In this document: positions 55,137 through 64,000 of the stretch, one piece after another | How the letters are laid out: each line of letters opens with the position of its first letter | Numbering within the stretch: the first letter of the stretch is position 1 | NCBI GenBank assembly: GCA_003344405.1 | Contig: NOWV01000008.1 | Coordinates: 620,001-684,000 of the forward strand | Direction: 5' to 3' | Origin: Trichoplax sp. H2 | Taxonomy: Eukaryota > Placozoa > Uniplacotomia > Trichoplacea | DNA length: 64,000 nucleotides | Notes under the pieces: model-generated | What the model was told of the DNA's origin: nothing | What the model saw: only the letters and a program-made list of their open reading frames with translations | The model's database searches: none | Position numbers and translations under genes: made by a program

Positions 55137-55382
55137 AGGAAGAGCAATCGCTGCTAGCCAACACATTCTTGCAACCTCCATTTAGTCCCATTCAGTGAAA
55201 GGGAAGTTGCAATCATTTTTCAGTGCTTTCAAACAGTAAAATTGGCTCAATCTCTTCAGTGGAAGCAATTCTTCTATGCTTGGAACTAATCCAACTGCTG
55301 TCTTTTCCTTTACTATTATTATCACGTAGAAAGACCATTTCAGAATAACTTAAAAACGATATTGAATAGCCATTAATGAAGG

Positions 55383-58225
55383 ATGAATGAAGCAGCAACC
55401 CAGTTAACAGAGCAAAGTCGTTCGCCACTCAACGACTCGTCCAGTTCAATATCACAGACTTTGTTCACTGTAGTGAAACGATCACTGCTAGTGTCGGTTA
55501 TTGCTAGCTCTATTTTATGGCTATCGATTCTGATTTACATATCATTTCTATACCTTTATCTACCTGATGCGGTCCTTACTAGGCCTGTTCATTTCCAATT
55601 TCGGTCAGTTTTTTTAAAATGAAGACACGTAAAACTACTGTCACTAGAAAAAGAAATGATCGATATTGCCAATGTGATAATTGGATCAAAGTTCATGTCA
55701 TCAACTTTTCTTGAATACTGTAGGCGTGATTGTACAAATATGGATACATCCTGTTCATTCCCCACTGCCAATGTTTCTTTGCGTACCTTTCCAAAGGTAA
55801 ATGCTTCTCACTTGAACGCATAAAAGTCATGCTAGCAAATACATTTGTTGACTTGAAATTTTCCCAACCAAGTTCAGTAAATGATACAAGTGTTATAGTG
55901 AGTGGCTCCTCGCCTAGATGTTGTTCTTGAAAACATCGCTGTATTCAGTATTATTATTATTAGAGGTTAATCGATAGAAATGAAGTGTTAGGCTTGGACA
56001 ACGATATGCTAATGATGAACATGTTTATTACTGTAGAATAAAGAGACCAAATTCTTTACTAATTGCATGTAAATGGAAACTTTTCGCTTAAACAATCGTA
56101 ATTACTGACCTGCATTCTGTCTCTATTAAAATTTAGCAACTTATGAGTGGCCAGGTATATCGAGTTAGCTTAATCTTGGAAATGCCAGAATCACCTGTCA
56201 ATAAAGATTTAGGTATTTTGTTCTCTAACATGTACACTTGTACAGTACTGACTCACTGTATTACTACTGTTAGTATTGGCGATAGCTACACATTTGCTTA
56301 GTTATCATACTTGGGTAATCTTTGTCATTTAATTTTGCTATTGCAATATAAAAATCGTAAATGAATGGCTATCCAAAAGTATCATGTTATGTGGTCATTA
56401 CAGTCAAGATATAGTTGCTGGTTGAATGAAATACAATAGCAACTCCATAGTATATTTTCCGATAGACAACACATAAAGATATAGTCAGATTTAAATATGT
56501 GATAGCATGTTTGAACTAATTTACGCGTATGCTCAGTCTTGAGTAATTTTAAAGTGCGTATATCAAAATGTTCACTAAGCATTTGCGTTTGTTTGCAATA
56601 GGAGTGTTTATGGTAAAACTTACGTTTGCCTCCAAGGAAAACTATAGAGTTACTACCTCTTCGCGCCCGGTAACTACTCTTATAATAGTCATATCGAATA
56701 AGGAGTATACAGTATGATATCATTCACGATATTACAAAGATCGTTCTATACCAATTTGCATATCATTAAAAGCACTTTAATTCATTAACTTATGTTATTA
56801 ATTTAGGCTATACTTCGCCATAAGTCGTGGCTTTTACATTTTTTCTCGACTACCTTTTTTGCAATGCCTCTACTTACTGGATTCTCCGAAGAAAAGCAAA
56901 CTATAAAAGTAGATCTATTTGAAAACTTTTTAGAAGATACGGTAAGCTCGTTATGATTAAAGTACATCAAGCTGTCTCTTAGTGTTGAACTATAAACCTC
57001 TATGTATTGATCACGTAAATATTGAGGTACAACATTACAAATCTGTATCCACTCATACTGTACAGCACATATAGGCATTTCTCTTGTATGTTGTGGCGTG
57101 TATACGAAAGTTAAATGACGTATTTTGCACGCTATTTTATTGCTAAGAATTCATCATTGCTATACTTTACAGCTCCGTCCAGCAGCTTATGCTCAGGTCG
57201 AATTGCAAGCTTTAAATATCGAGATATATTCGGCTTCATTGATTATTAATGCCCGCTTTTCCGGCTTAAGGTTTTTGATATGTCTCTATTTTAAAATTAA
57301 CTTCTAGATTAGATATTGTGATAAATTGATGTATTTTTTATGCTTAGATGAATATAATTATGATGTAGTAAATACGGTAGAGATAATGTCGATATTAAGG
57401 TTGCATGTAAACTGTCTTGCTAGTAGTATCATATAGCTACGTGGCGTAGTAGACGTTCACTTATTACCATTAAATTTTTAACTATGTAGGTATTTTATGT
57501 ATAATTGGCCTCTAACCGCTGGTATACTGGGAGTATTGGGTAACTTTATCATGATTTCCATACTACTTCTCTTACTTTGGGATTCTATTTTCGAGGTGGT
57601 ACAACACGATCGTATTTTCGTTCCAATCTCCGAAAATAATCTTTCGAACGTAGAACGAATGCTAACTGATTTGGATCGATCGTATTTACCAGTATTTTGT
57701 GATAGTAACTCAGACTTACATACGAATATCGCAAATGCTATAGTTAATATTAGCAATACTGGCTTAATTCCTGCAGTTAGATTTGTGAGTTTATCTGCAA
57801 ACGAGGTTCGTAGTGTACTTAGATCAGGTGATCATCAAAGATCAAGTCGTCGCTTTGAAGAGAATGATATTGAAAGCATCAGCTCTACGAATAATATAGA
57901 TGATAATTCTTTAGTAACCGATGCTGATAATGAGGAAAAATCTGATCCCACTCGTATACAAAGTATGCCTGCTGTTGGCAGTAGTACTCAGCAAGATGAA
58001 AGTACTCCAACGGAAAGGAATGATGATGATGATGATAATAACCTACAAGACACTGAAAGACAGATAAGGGATCTAGATGGTGATGATAATATCATTGAGA
58101 GTCAAGTGTCAGAATCGGTGCTAGAGGATAACGATAATTTGGTATTACGTCGTAGGCAACGAGCAAGTGTAACTGATGTATCATCTAACGTAGAGCTTGA
58201 TTCTGAAGAATCGTCCAGAAAATAA
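55383..58225 (+). CDS. BSCL2: Seipin (lipid-droplet biogenesis protein), 7 exons
   Basis: Seipin is an ER membrane protein that oligomerises at ER-lipid droplet contacts and organises droplet formation. Exons are 55383-55603, 55724-55796, 56137-56212, 56602-56669, 56807-56941, 57173-57270 and 57490-58225, all in phase, giving about 468 residues. Order: N-terminal cytosolic segment; first transmembrane helix at about residues 38-60; lumenal domain with CSFPTANVSL, whose Asn90 lies in the NVS sequon equivalent to the glycosylated site of human seipin; QVYRVSLILEMPESPVNKDLG; LTGFSEEKQTIKVDLFENF; IYSASLIINARFSGLRYF; second helix starting at PLTAGILGVLGNF. The last exon adds a roughly 190-residue cytosolic tail that is acidic and rich in Ser, Asp and Asn (a DDDDDNN run is present) and ends SSRK. 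ATG 55383 is the first Met of the frame. The gene is head-to-head with MCM8 across array A and convergent with PIGF. Confidence 0.94.
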
Positions 58226-59215
58226 TATCGGGTGCTAAGATTGCGATGATTCGTTAGCTGACTTACATTTCAATTATACGTATATTGGTATATGATCAGC
58301 TAATGCAATATTTCTTATATCTATGTATGGTTCTACGGGCTTTATGCTGAAAAGTCGATCAAAGCTTTTATATTGCTTAAGTTGTTCGATTTCATACTTT
58401 CGATGGGATAACCGTATCATATGCTATCGTAAGCTTTATTTATATTCTGATCAGTACAGATTTTCTGCAAATGATATCTGCACTTATAATATATGGGAAG
58501 AATAAGAAAATTTTGTGTATCATATTAGTCGCTGCTCTAGGATCTGAATGCTTTATTTCATATAAACCTAATTTGAAATTTTTTTATCTGTCTTGCTGAG
58601 ATACGTTTAATTGTTACGTTCGAATCATAATTTGAGCTTCTTGAGTTTTTGCTGCAATAATATACTGTATTACTTATAAAAATAATTGAATTGGATATAC
58701 GGTATTTATTGCTTCCTGATAGTTTATATTAAATTAGAGTGCAATTATAAAAGATTCCTATCGACTTGAGTTGCTCCGTTTTACGGTATTTTATCTTCAT
58801 GGCCATATTTCGCCAGATTATGGCTTGATAAATAAGAAATTTACTCATGTAATTTTATCAAAATAAAATTTATTTGATTATAGTAATAATTGTTGTGGAT
58901 TTGTAATATGTCGATATGGGCTTAGACATTATTTACAGTATTGAACTATTATTGTTTATACATACGTAAGTAGTCAGATATCAAGTTTTTCAAAGTTGAC
59001 AAAAAGATTGGAATGTTAATAGAATTCATTAATGATGGACTATGAAGGTATACTAGGCATTAATCCATGAATTAAGGCAGATACTCACTTTACATACTGT
59101 ATAGTATAGTACATTATTTTAACTCTGAGTATTTCAATTATATTCAATACAACATCTGTATATGTCAAAGTAAGATGGCATAAGTTTCTGGGATACTAAT
59201 GACGATCAGAACGTA
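58226..59215. other. Convergent intergenic space, seipin to PIGF
   Basis: About 1 kb between the stop codons of seipin (+) and PIGF (-). It should contain both 3' UTRs. A 60-codon frame at 58323-58505 has no support. No CAGTA-rich block is present here, unlike the two divergent spacers on either side. Confidence 0.6.
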
Positions 59216-60569
59216 TCATGCAAATTTGTGGTCTTTATCGTAAGAGTGCGACCTATTTACAAGTAACTTTTCCAGCAAAGATATAACCAGGCCTGCACCG
59301 TATCCCATCATCGTTCCGATACTGCAAGGGATTGGCCATACCTTGATTGGATATCATTTTGTTTTAAAAAAACACGAAAATAATATGCATTAGATATGCA
59401 TCCTTATAGCAGTCCTAGCAAATGATACATGTAGTTTATAAAATTTGATTTGTACTACTATGCAGCACTATCCTATTGTAGTTAGCTATAGCAGTGGAAT
59501 GAGAGTTATTGTTAACTTAATCACCTGCCATGGCCTATCCCAATCTAAAGGAATTGTAAATGCTCCTAACCATGCACCAAGGATACCACCATAGCTTGTG
59601 AACATAACCATTGCTTCAATTGTTGATAATGGCCTAAGGTAAAAAATTGAAAAGGTGGGTTAAAACGTCAATTAAGTAGAACAAAATGGTATGGAGATAA
59701 AATTATGAACCTATGCAGAATCAGTACTCGTATCCACAGATCTGAGGATGTACCAAGAACGGAGGCAGTATTTAAAACGCATAACGAGGACAATAAAGAG
59801 GCTAAACAGAAAGTTTGATAGATTTCCCTGTGGAAATATGCCAGCAAAATAAGGTGATTATAGTAGAATAACGACATTGCTGTGCAAACACCAGTCTATA
59901 GTAGATATGATTAGTTTGCAGGTATGATTAGTTACGAATAGAAATTGTAGAATACTACAGTACAGTAAAGCGATTAATATTAGAAGAGCACAATGCATCT
60001 AATGTCAAAATTTGTGCTGGAGGTAGCACTAGTACAGTAGGTACTATGGCAGCGCTCAAGTATAGTACCGATGCAACAAGGTATTGCATAGGGCTGAATG
60101 GTCTATATTTTAAGCTACAGAGATAGATTAGGTAATATTGGATTTGTAAAATTGTGATTACTAACTCGGTTAATTGAGCACCAAATAGCACAATCACAGC
60201 ATACATGAGTGGAATAGCAAAAGCAGTGATCACGAGACCTCCCACCACAGATTTGATCTACAATTATGAAGCAGCGAAATATATTAAAAGTGGATAAGCA
60301 CATCATTTTATCCAATTGGAAGAACATTTGCCCAATATCATTGCTCTTTCAGAATGGTCAATATACTGGTAAGAACTTACGCTTCGCATCATTGCACCAT
60401 TGACAATTGAAGTTATGATGGAAAAAGTAAGTATAAATATCATCAATGAATATTCATGCTTTGTGATGAGATTGGTCTGCATCATGGAATGATGACATAA
60501 CCATAAGCATATTACGAATACCATACAGTGAGTTATTGGGAAGATGTGTGAATTTGTGAGAGTAAGCAT
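59216..60569 (-). CDS. PIGF: PIG-F, GPI-anchor biosynthesis membrane protein, 5 exons
   Basis: PIG-F is the small multi-pass ER protein that stabilises PIG-O and GPI7 (PIG-G) for transfer of ethanolamine phosphate to the GPI anchor. Exons in gene order are 60381-60569 (ATG 60567-60569), 60166-60257, 59711-59827, 59525-59633 and 59216-59341. The phases join perfectly, giving 210 residues against 219 in human. Family motifs are FGAQLTEEIYQTF after the third hydrophobic stretch, then ASVLGTSSDLWIRV, and the highly conserved GAWLGAFTIPLDWDRPWQ followed by VWPIPCSIGTMMGYGAGLVIS. The start is the first Met after an upstream in-frame TAG. The N-terminal 63 residues are hydrophobic but diverged. The intron 59828-60165 contains a second open exon-like frame (see separate entry). 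The gene is head-to-head with DEGS across array B. Confidence 0.94.
59955..60114 (-). other. Possible alternative terminal exon inside PIGF intron 2
   Basis: Within the 338-bp intron between PIGF exons 2 and 3, an acceptor ctctgtag followed by position 60114 opens a frame that joins exon 2 in phase. It runs about 53 codons to a TAG and is strongly hydrophobic (QYLVASVLYLSAAIVP, then TVLVLPPAQIL). Its pattern resembles the constitutive exon 3 (QTFCLASLLSS...). No donor leaves the two bases needed to reach exon 3 or 4, so if used it would end the protein early. It may be an alternative 3' end, a decayed duplicate exon, or chance. Confidence 0.35.
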
Positions 60570-60768
60570 TTTTCTAGGTAATGGTTGGAATTTATGCTAC
60601 CTATAGCCAGTAAATTAGTGATTGGAGAATGGCGTGCAGGCTTGAGCCTGGCGAAAATGGAGAAGATTTGTTTTTGAATGGTTATGCTTCAAAGGGGCTG
60701 TAGGCTAGTTCCTACACCAACAGTTGGAGTTGACTCAGTTGAGTTTACAGCAATTGATGCAGTTGGCT

Positions 60769-61730
60769 ATACTGTACACGGTATCGTACATATTTCTAGT
60801 ATACACAGTATACTGTACAGTACTGTACCAGGGGCTTCTATGCTAATACAGTTGTACAGTTATATTTACGTAGTCTTTTCAGAAGTCCCTGACAGTACAG
60901 TGTACAGTACAGTGGTGCAGAATACTTTGCACTGTAGTTAGGTTGTCCTTGATTTTCCACCCATACAGTACAGTACAGTACAGTACTATGCACCGTACAG
61001 TACAGTACTGTACTGTACAGTACAGTGTACAGTGTATAGTACTGTACTGTACACTGGAACGTGTGACGTTAGATTTTGAAACTTGACGTCACATGAACTT
61101 CAAGCACAGCAGTACAGTACAGTACTGTACTGTACAGTACAGTACTGTACTGTACAGTTTAACATGTTCGTACGCACACTCCAACACCCATCGACTTCAA
61201 GGAATGAGTGAGTCAACTGGACCGAGTCATGGGAACAGCTACTGTACACCGCACAGTAGTCGGTAGTGAGTGAGCAACTGAGCAAAGAGAGTATACATTG
61301 AGCAGGAACTGTACAATGTGCGATGTGAGCCAGTTCTTTTTAGAGTGCTATTAGGCAAAATAAATTGTAGTAAAGATGCAAAATTTGCCCAAAATTGTAA
61401 ACATACAGTACTGTGCACTGTGATACAGTACAGTGTACTGTGTACTGTACAGTATATTACAGCCGACAGGGAGACTACAGTACAGTACAGTACTCTCCTG
61501 TACCAGTGGAGCTGGATGGGTGTATCCCAAATCTGTTACCATGGAGATAATCGACGTTACACCAACAGTGGACAGATGACGCATGACATGATACGGCAAT
61601 GGCGTCACACTCTCTATTCAGGGTCTCTACAGTCCATATAGTATGACACTGTACTGTACTGTGCACTGTACACTGTAGTATACTGGTCTCTAGTACAGTA
61701 CAGTATGACACTGCGCTTGTACTGTACACT
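60769..61730. repeat. Palindrome-rich CAGTA/TACTG block (array B)
   Basis: About 960 bp with dense runs of CAGTA and TACTG in alternating orientation, heaviest at 60961-61055 and 61111-61158. At the latter, agtacagtac and its reverse complement follow one another several times, so the strand can fold on itself. A full CRE palindrome TGACGTCA sits at 61084-61091. Words shared with array A include GTATGACA with ACTGTAC, GGTCTCTAC and CAGTGGACA. Unlike array A, there is no regular 195-bp unit. The block fills most of the space between the PIGF ATG (about 200 bp away) and the DEGS ATG (about 350 bp away). Open frames across it are low-complexity artefacts. Confidence 0.9.
61084..61091. promoter_or_regulatory. 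CRE-like palindrome TGACGTCA
   Basis: A perfect eight-base match to the cAMP response element bound by CREB/ATF-family bZIP proteins. It lies in the divergent PIGF/DEGS spacer. Half or seven-base versions (GACGTCAC) recur in every unit of array A. Function is inferred from the consensus only. Confidence 0.4.
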
Positions 61731-62080
61731 CAGTGGACAAGCGCATCGTGTCACACGTTGTAAAGGTCACCAGATTAGCCAATAAGCAATCCACCAGCGC
61801 GTCATGTGATCCACGTTGAAGATCACCTGTTTTGCAGAATGGAAGGGTGTCGATGGGAGACCTGACAAACTCTAGTGGCGACTAGTGTAGACAGTAGTCA
61901 TAGCAAATCGCCTAGACTGCAGTACTGTTCGTGTATAGTGGCGACCATTTCAACTCAGTCTATCACACGCTGTCTGGCATTGCAAGAAGGCATTAGCAGC
62001 CATCCAGTGATTACTCCATCAACTCTCCATTTCTTCCTTCAATTAATCACCTTGAAACTGAATCAATTGATATTAAAACG

Positions 62081-63968
62081 ATGGGAGCTTTTTGTTCACG
62101 TACAGAGTTTGAGTGGTCTAATCAAGAAGAACCGCATGCCATAAGACGAAAAGAAATTTTGCGTGAGTTTTGCATAGTGTAATTCAACCTTGGATTGGAT
62201 GATGTTGTATAGCTTCCAGTCAAAATGGCGTTGGTACTAGACGTCTACTACTTTTCATGAAATCTTCTTCATCATTTGACAGCACTGTGTAGATGTTAAA
62301 TTCATGCTAGATTGTTGACTGTGCATATAGTTGAATAACTTTGGCCAAATTTTACGATGACCTTGACAGTGTATCGTCAAGACCAACGGTGATCCAGTGA
62401 CAATCATAACTGGTTGCACAGCATAGCAGTTTGTCAAATGGAACCGAAATGTTCATTATAATGATGACAATCGTCAGATAGTATAGCTTCTAAAGGCATA
62501 ATTTCTAACATTACCATAGGTAGTCTACCATCTTTGATAATAACTTACCGTATTTGCCTGGTGTAACATGCAAGACTGAGTTATTGTCAATGGGCCATCG
62601 TCAATGCTTGCCTAATTCGGCTATTCAGTCAAGCAACCGTAAAACATGGCATTAACGTGCTACTGTTTTCACTATCAATACATAATAATCATCATCATCA
62701 TCATCTTGGTAGTCATTCTTATTAGGCTCGACTACAGTGGTAACCAGTATTGACTATCCTCTCTAAAAACTTTGAAAAACTATGCCTACTTTTCTTATAC
62801 TACACTGTTCATTATTACCATACTACTCAACGTTCGGTGATCGCTTTGCATGATTTTCATGCAGCCTAAAAATAGTCATTTAGATCTGCTGTACAACAGT
62901 CTCGTATTGTATCTTGAGCTGATTGTTGTTGACAATCGCTCATTATTTTCAATATTGCCTGTATACTCGTTTTTAACTTTCACTTTTTTAGTCTCATAAA
63001 ATTATTGTTGATTGATTCTGTTGCTAATAGTCAAACATCCTGAAATAAAAAGGCTGATGGGATATGACACCAGGATAGCCTTCATTAGTGTCATGATGGT
63101 ACTCATACAAATTGCATCGTGTTATTACGTACAAACTTGCTCTTGGCCTACTCTGATCTTAGCTGCTTATGTATGGGGTGGAACGATCAACCATTCGTTA
63201 TCGCTGGCTATGCATGAAATTTCGCATAATTTAGCATTCGGCCATTCCAAACCACTATGGAATCGTATCTTGGGTATGATTGTAAATCTTCCAATTGGTT
63301 TACCTGCATCCATCACTTTTAAGAAGTATCATTTAGAACATCATAAATTTCAAGGTGATGAGTTGATTGATACTGATATTCCGACAGATTTAGAAGGTCG
63401 TATGTTCTATAATACTGGCTTGAAGGTTATTTGGGTTTTCCTACAGCCATTATTTTATGCCTTCCGTCCTGTGCTTGTGCGTCCTAAATCGGTTGAGCCA
63501 CTTGAAGTCATCAATTTGATAGTTCAAGCTAGTTTCGATTTTGCTATTTATTACTTTATTGGTGCCAAAGCAATATCATACTTAGTGATTGGGACTCTTT
63601 TAGCCTTGGGTATGCATCCATTGGCTGGTCATTTTATCTCTGAACACTACATGTTTAATGTTGGATATGAAACGTATTCTTACTATGGTAGTTTGAACAT
63701 GCTAGCTTGGAATGTTGGATATCACAACGAACATCATGACTTTCCCAATATTCCTGGTAGTCGATTGCCGGAAGTGCGTAAAATGGCTCCCGAATTTTAT
63801 GATGATCTACCACATCACAATTCGTGGGTTAAAGTTATCTATGATTTCATTATGGATCCCACTATTGGGCCTTACGCACGTATTAAGAGGGAAAACAGGG
63901 ACAAAAAATTACAGAAATTAACAGCATCCAAGCAAGTCGACAGCGCTGACGTGAAAAAGCGAAATTAA
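62081..63968 (+). CDS. DEGS1: Sphingolipid delta-4 desaturase (dihydroceramide desaturase)
   Basis: This ER membrane di-iron enzyme introduces the 4,5-trans double bond that turns dihydroceramide into ceramide. There are two exons, 62081-62162 and 63031-63968, with phase-1 joining across an 868-bp intron, giving 339 residues. Exon 1 encodes MGAFCSRTEFEWSNQEEPHA, the family's short N-terminus. Gly2 fits the N-myristoylation signal known in the human enzyme, and Cys5 could be palmitoylated. The three histidine boxes HEISH (89-93), HLEHH (128-132) and HNEHH (259-263) fall at the same residue numbers as in human DEGS1, and GHFISEHYMF precedes box 3. Four or so hydrophobic segments are present. 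The C-terminus is basic and ends KKRN. The gene could be DEGS1 or DEGS2, since the duplication is vertebrate-specific as far as I know. It is divergent from PIGF across array B. Confidence 0.97.
62163..63030 (+). other. DEGS intron 1
   Basis: An 868-bp intron with donor C/gtgagt at 62162-62168 and acceptor ctaatag at 63024-63030. It is long compared with the 50-300 bp introns of the neighbouring genes. It contains a (ATC)n run at 62688-62706 and a 60-codon minus-strand frame at 62255-62437 that has no support. Intronic regulatory DNA is possible but not shown. Confidence 0.85.
62688..62706. repeat. (ATC)n microsatellite
   Basis: A short trinucleotide run of about six ATC units inside the DEGS intron. 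Confidence 0.85.
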
Positions 63969-64000
63969 CTTTTTAAAATATCTTTACAGTATATTGATTG

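Noticed and set aside
55730-55930. Extension of seipin after exon 2 through MLANTFVDLKFSQ
   Set aside because: Reading through the donor at 55797 gives a stop after VNASHLNA. The conserved continuation QLMSGQVYRVSL is at 56137, in phase.
56382-56723. Minus-strand frame of 113 codons
   Set aside because: It is antisense to seipin exon 56602-56669 and its introns, with no family match.
60678-61729. Several overlapping frames through array B
   Set aside because: Translations are low-complexity readings of the CAGTA/TACTG pentamers on both strands, with no conserved domain.
1-64000. tRNA, rRNA or snRNA genes
   Set aside because: I looked by eye for B-box-like GGTTCRA contexts with matching stems and for conserved rRNA segments and found none. 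A covariance-model search could still reveal diverged RNA genes.

Overview
The window looks like nuclear DNA from an early-branching animal, and a placozoan such as Trichoplax is my best guess. It is strongly AT-rich, its genes are cut by many short GT-AG introns, and all six protein genes I can identify are animal orthologues: WDR27, FoxG, MCM8, seipin (BSCL2), PIGF and sphingolipid delta-4 desaturase (DEGS). The organism call rests on gene structure and general impression, not on a database match. Exon models were built by eye from homology to the known families plus splice-site phase.

Layout. 1-7.8 kb: WDR27 on +, at least 22 exons, 5' end not found. 7.8-28.6 kb: about 20 kb with no convincing gene, holding a 191-bp tandem repeat near 16 kb and one possible small membrane ORF at 25.65 kb. 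28.6-29.9 kb: a single-exon FoxG gene on +. 29.9-46.4 kb: a second gene-poor stretch, with a duplicated ORF fragment around a 20-N assembly gap (34.4 kb), a 99-bp in-frame tandem repeat (35.0 kb) and a 96-bp diverged tandem pair (37.0 kb). 46.4-53.2 kb: MCM8 on -, 33 exons. 55.4-58.2 kb: seipin on +. 59.2-60.6 kb: PIGF on -. 62.1-64.0 kb: DEGS on +, two exons.

The right-hand 18 kb is compact. Three of its four genes encode ER membrane proteins of lipid metabolism: seipin (lipid-droplet biogenesis), PIGF (GPI-anchor ethanolamine phosphate transfer) and DEGS (ceramide synthesis). The fourth, MCM8, is a homologous-recombination helicase.

The most unusual non-coding signal is a pair of roughly 1-kb repeat blocks built from the pentamer CAGTA and its reverse complement TACTG, with many palindromes and CRE-like GACGTCA sites. 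The blocks fill the two head-to-head (divergent) intergenic spaces, MCM8/seipin and PIGF/DEGS. I saw no such block in the convergent seipin/PIGF space. I treat this as the leading candidate for an undescribed element: a mobile-element family that prefers promoters, a shared bidirectional regulatory module, or a structural boundary.

I found no tRNA, rRNA, CRISPR array or intact transposase gene.
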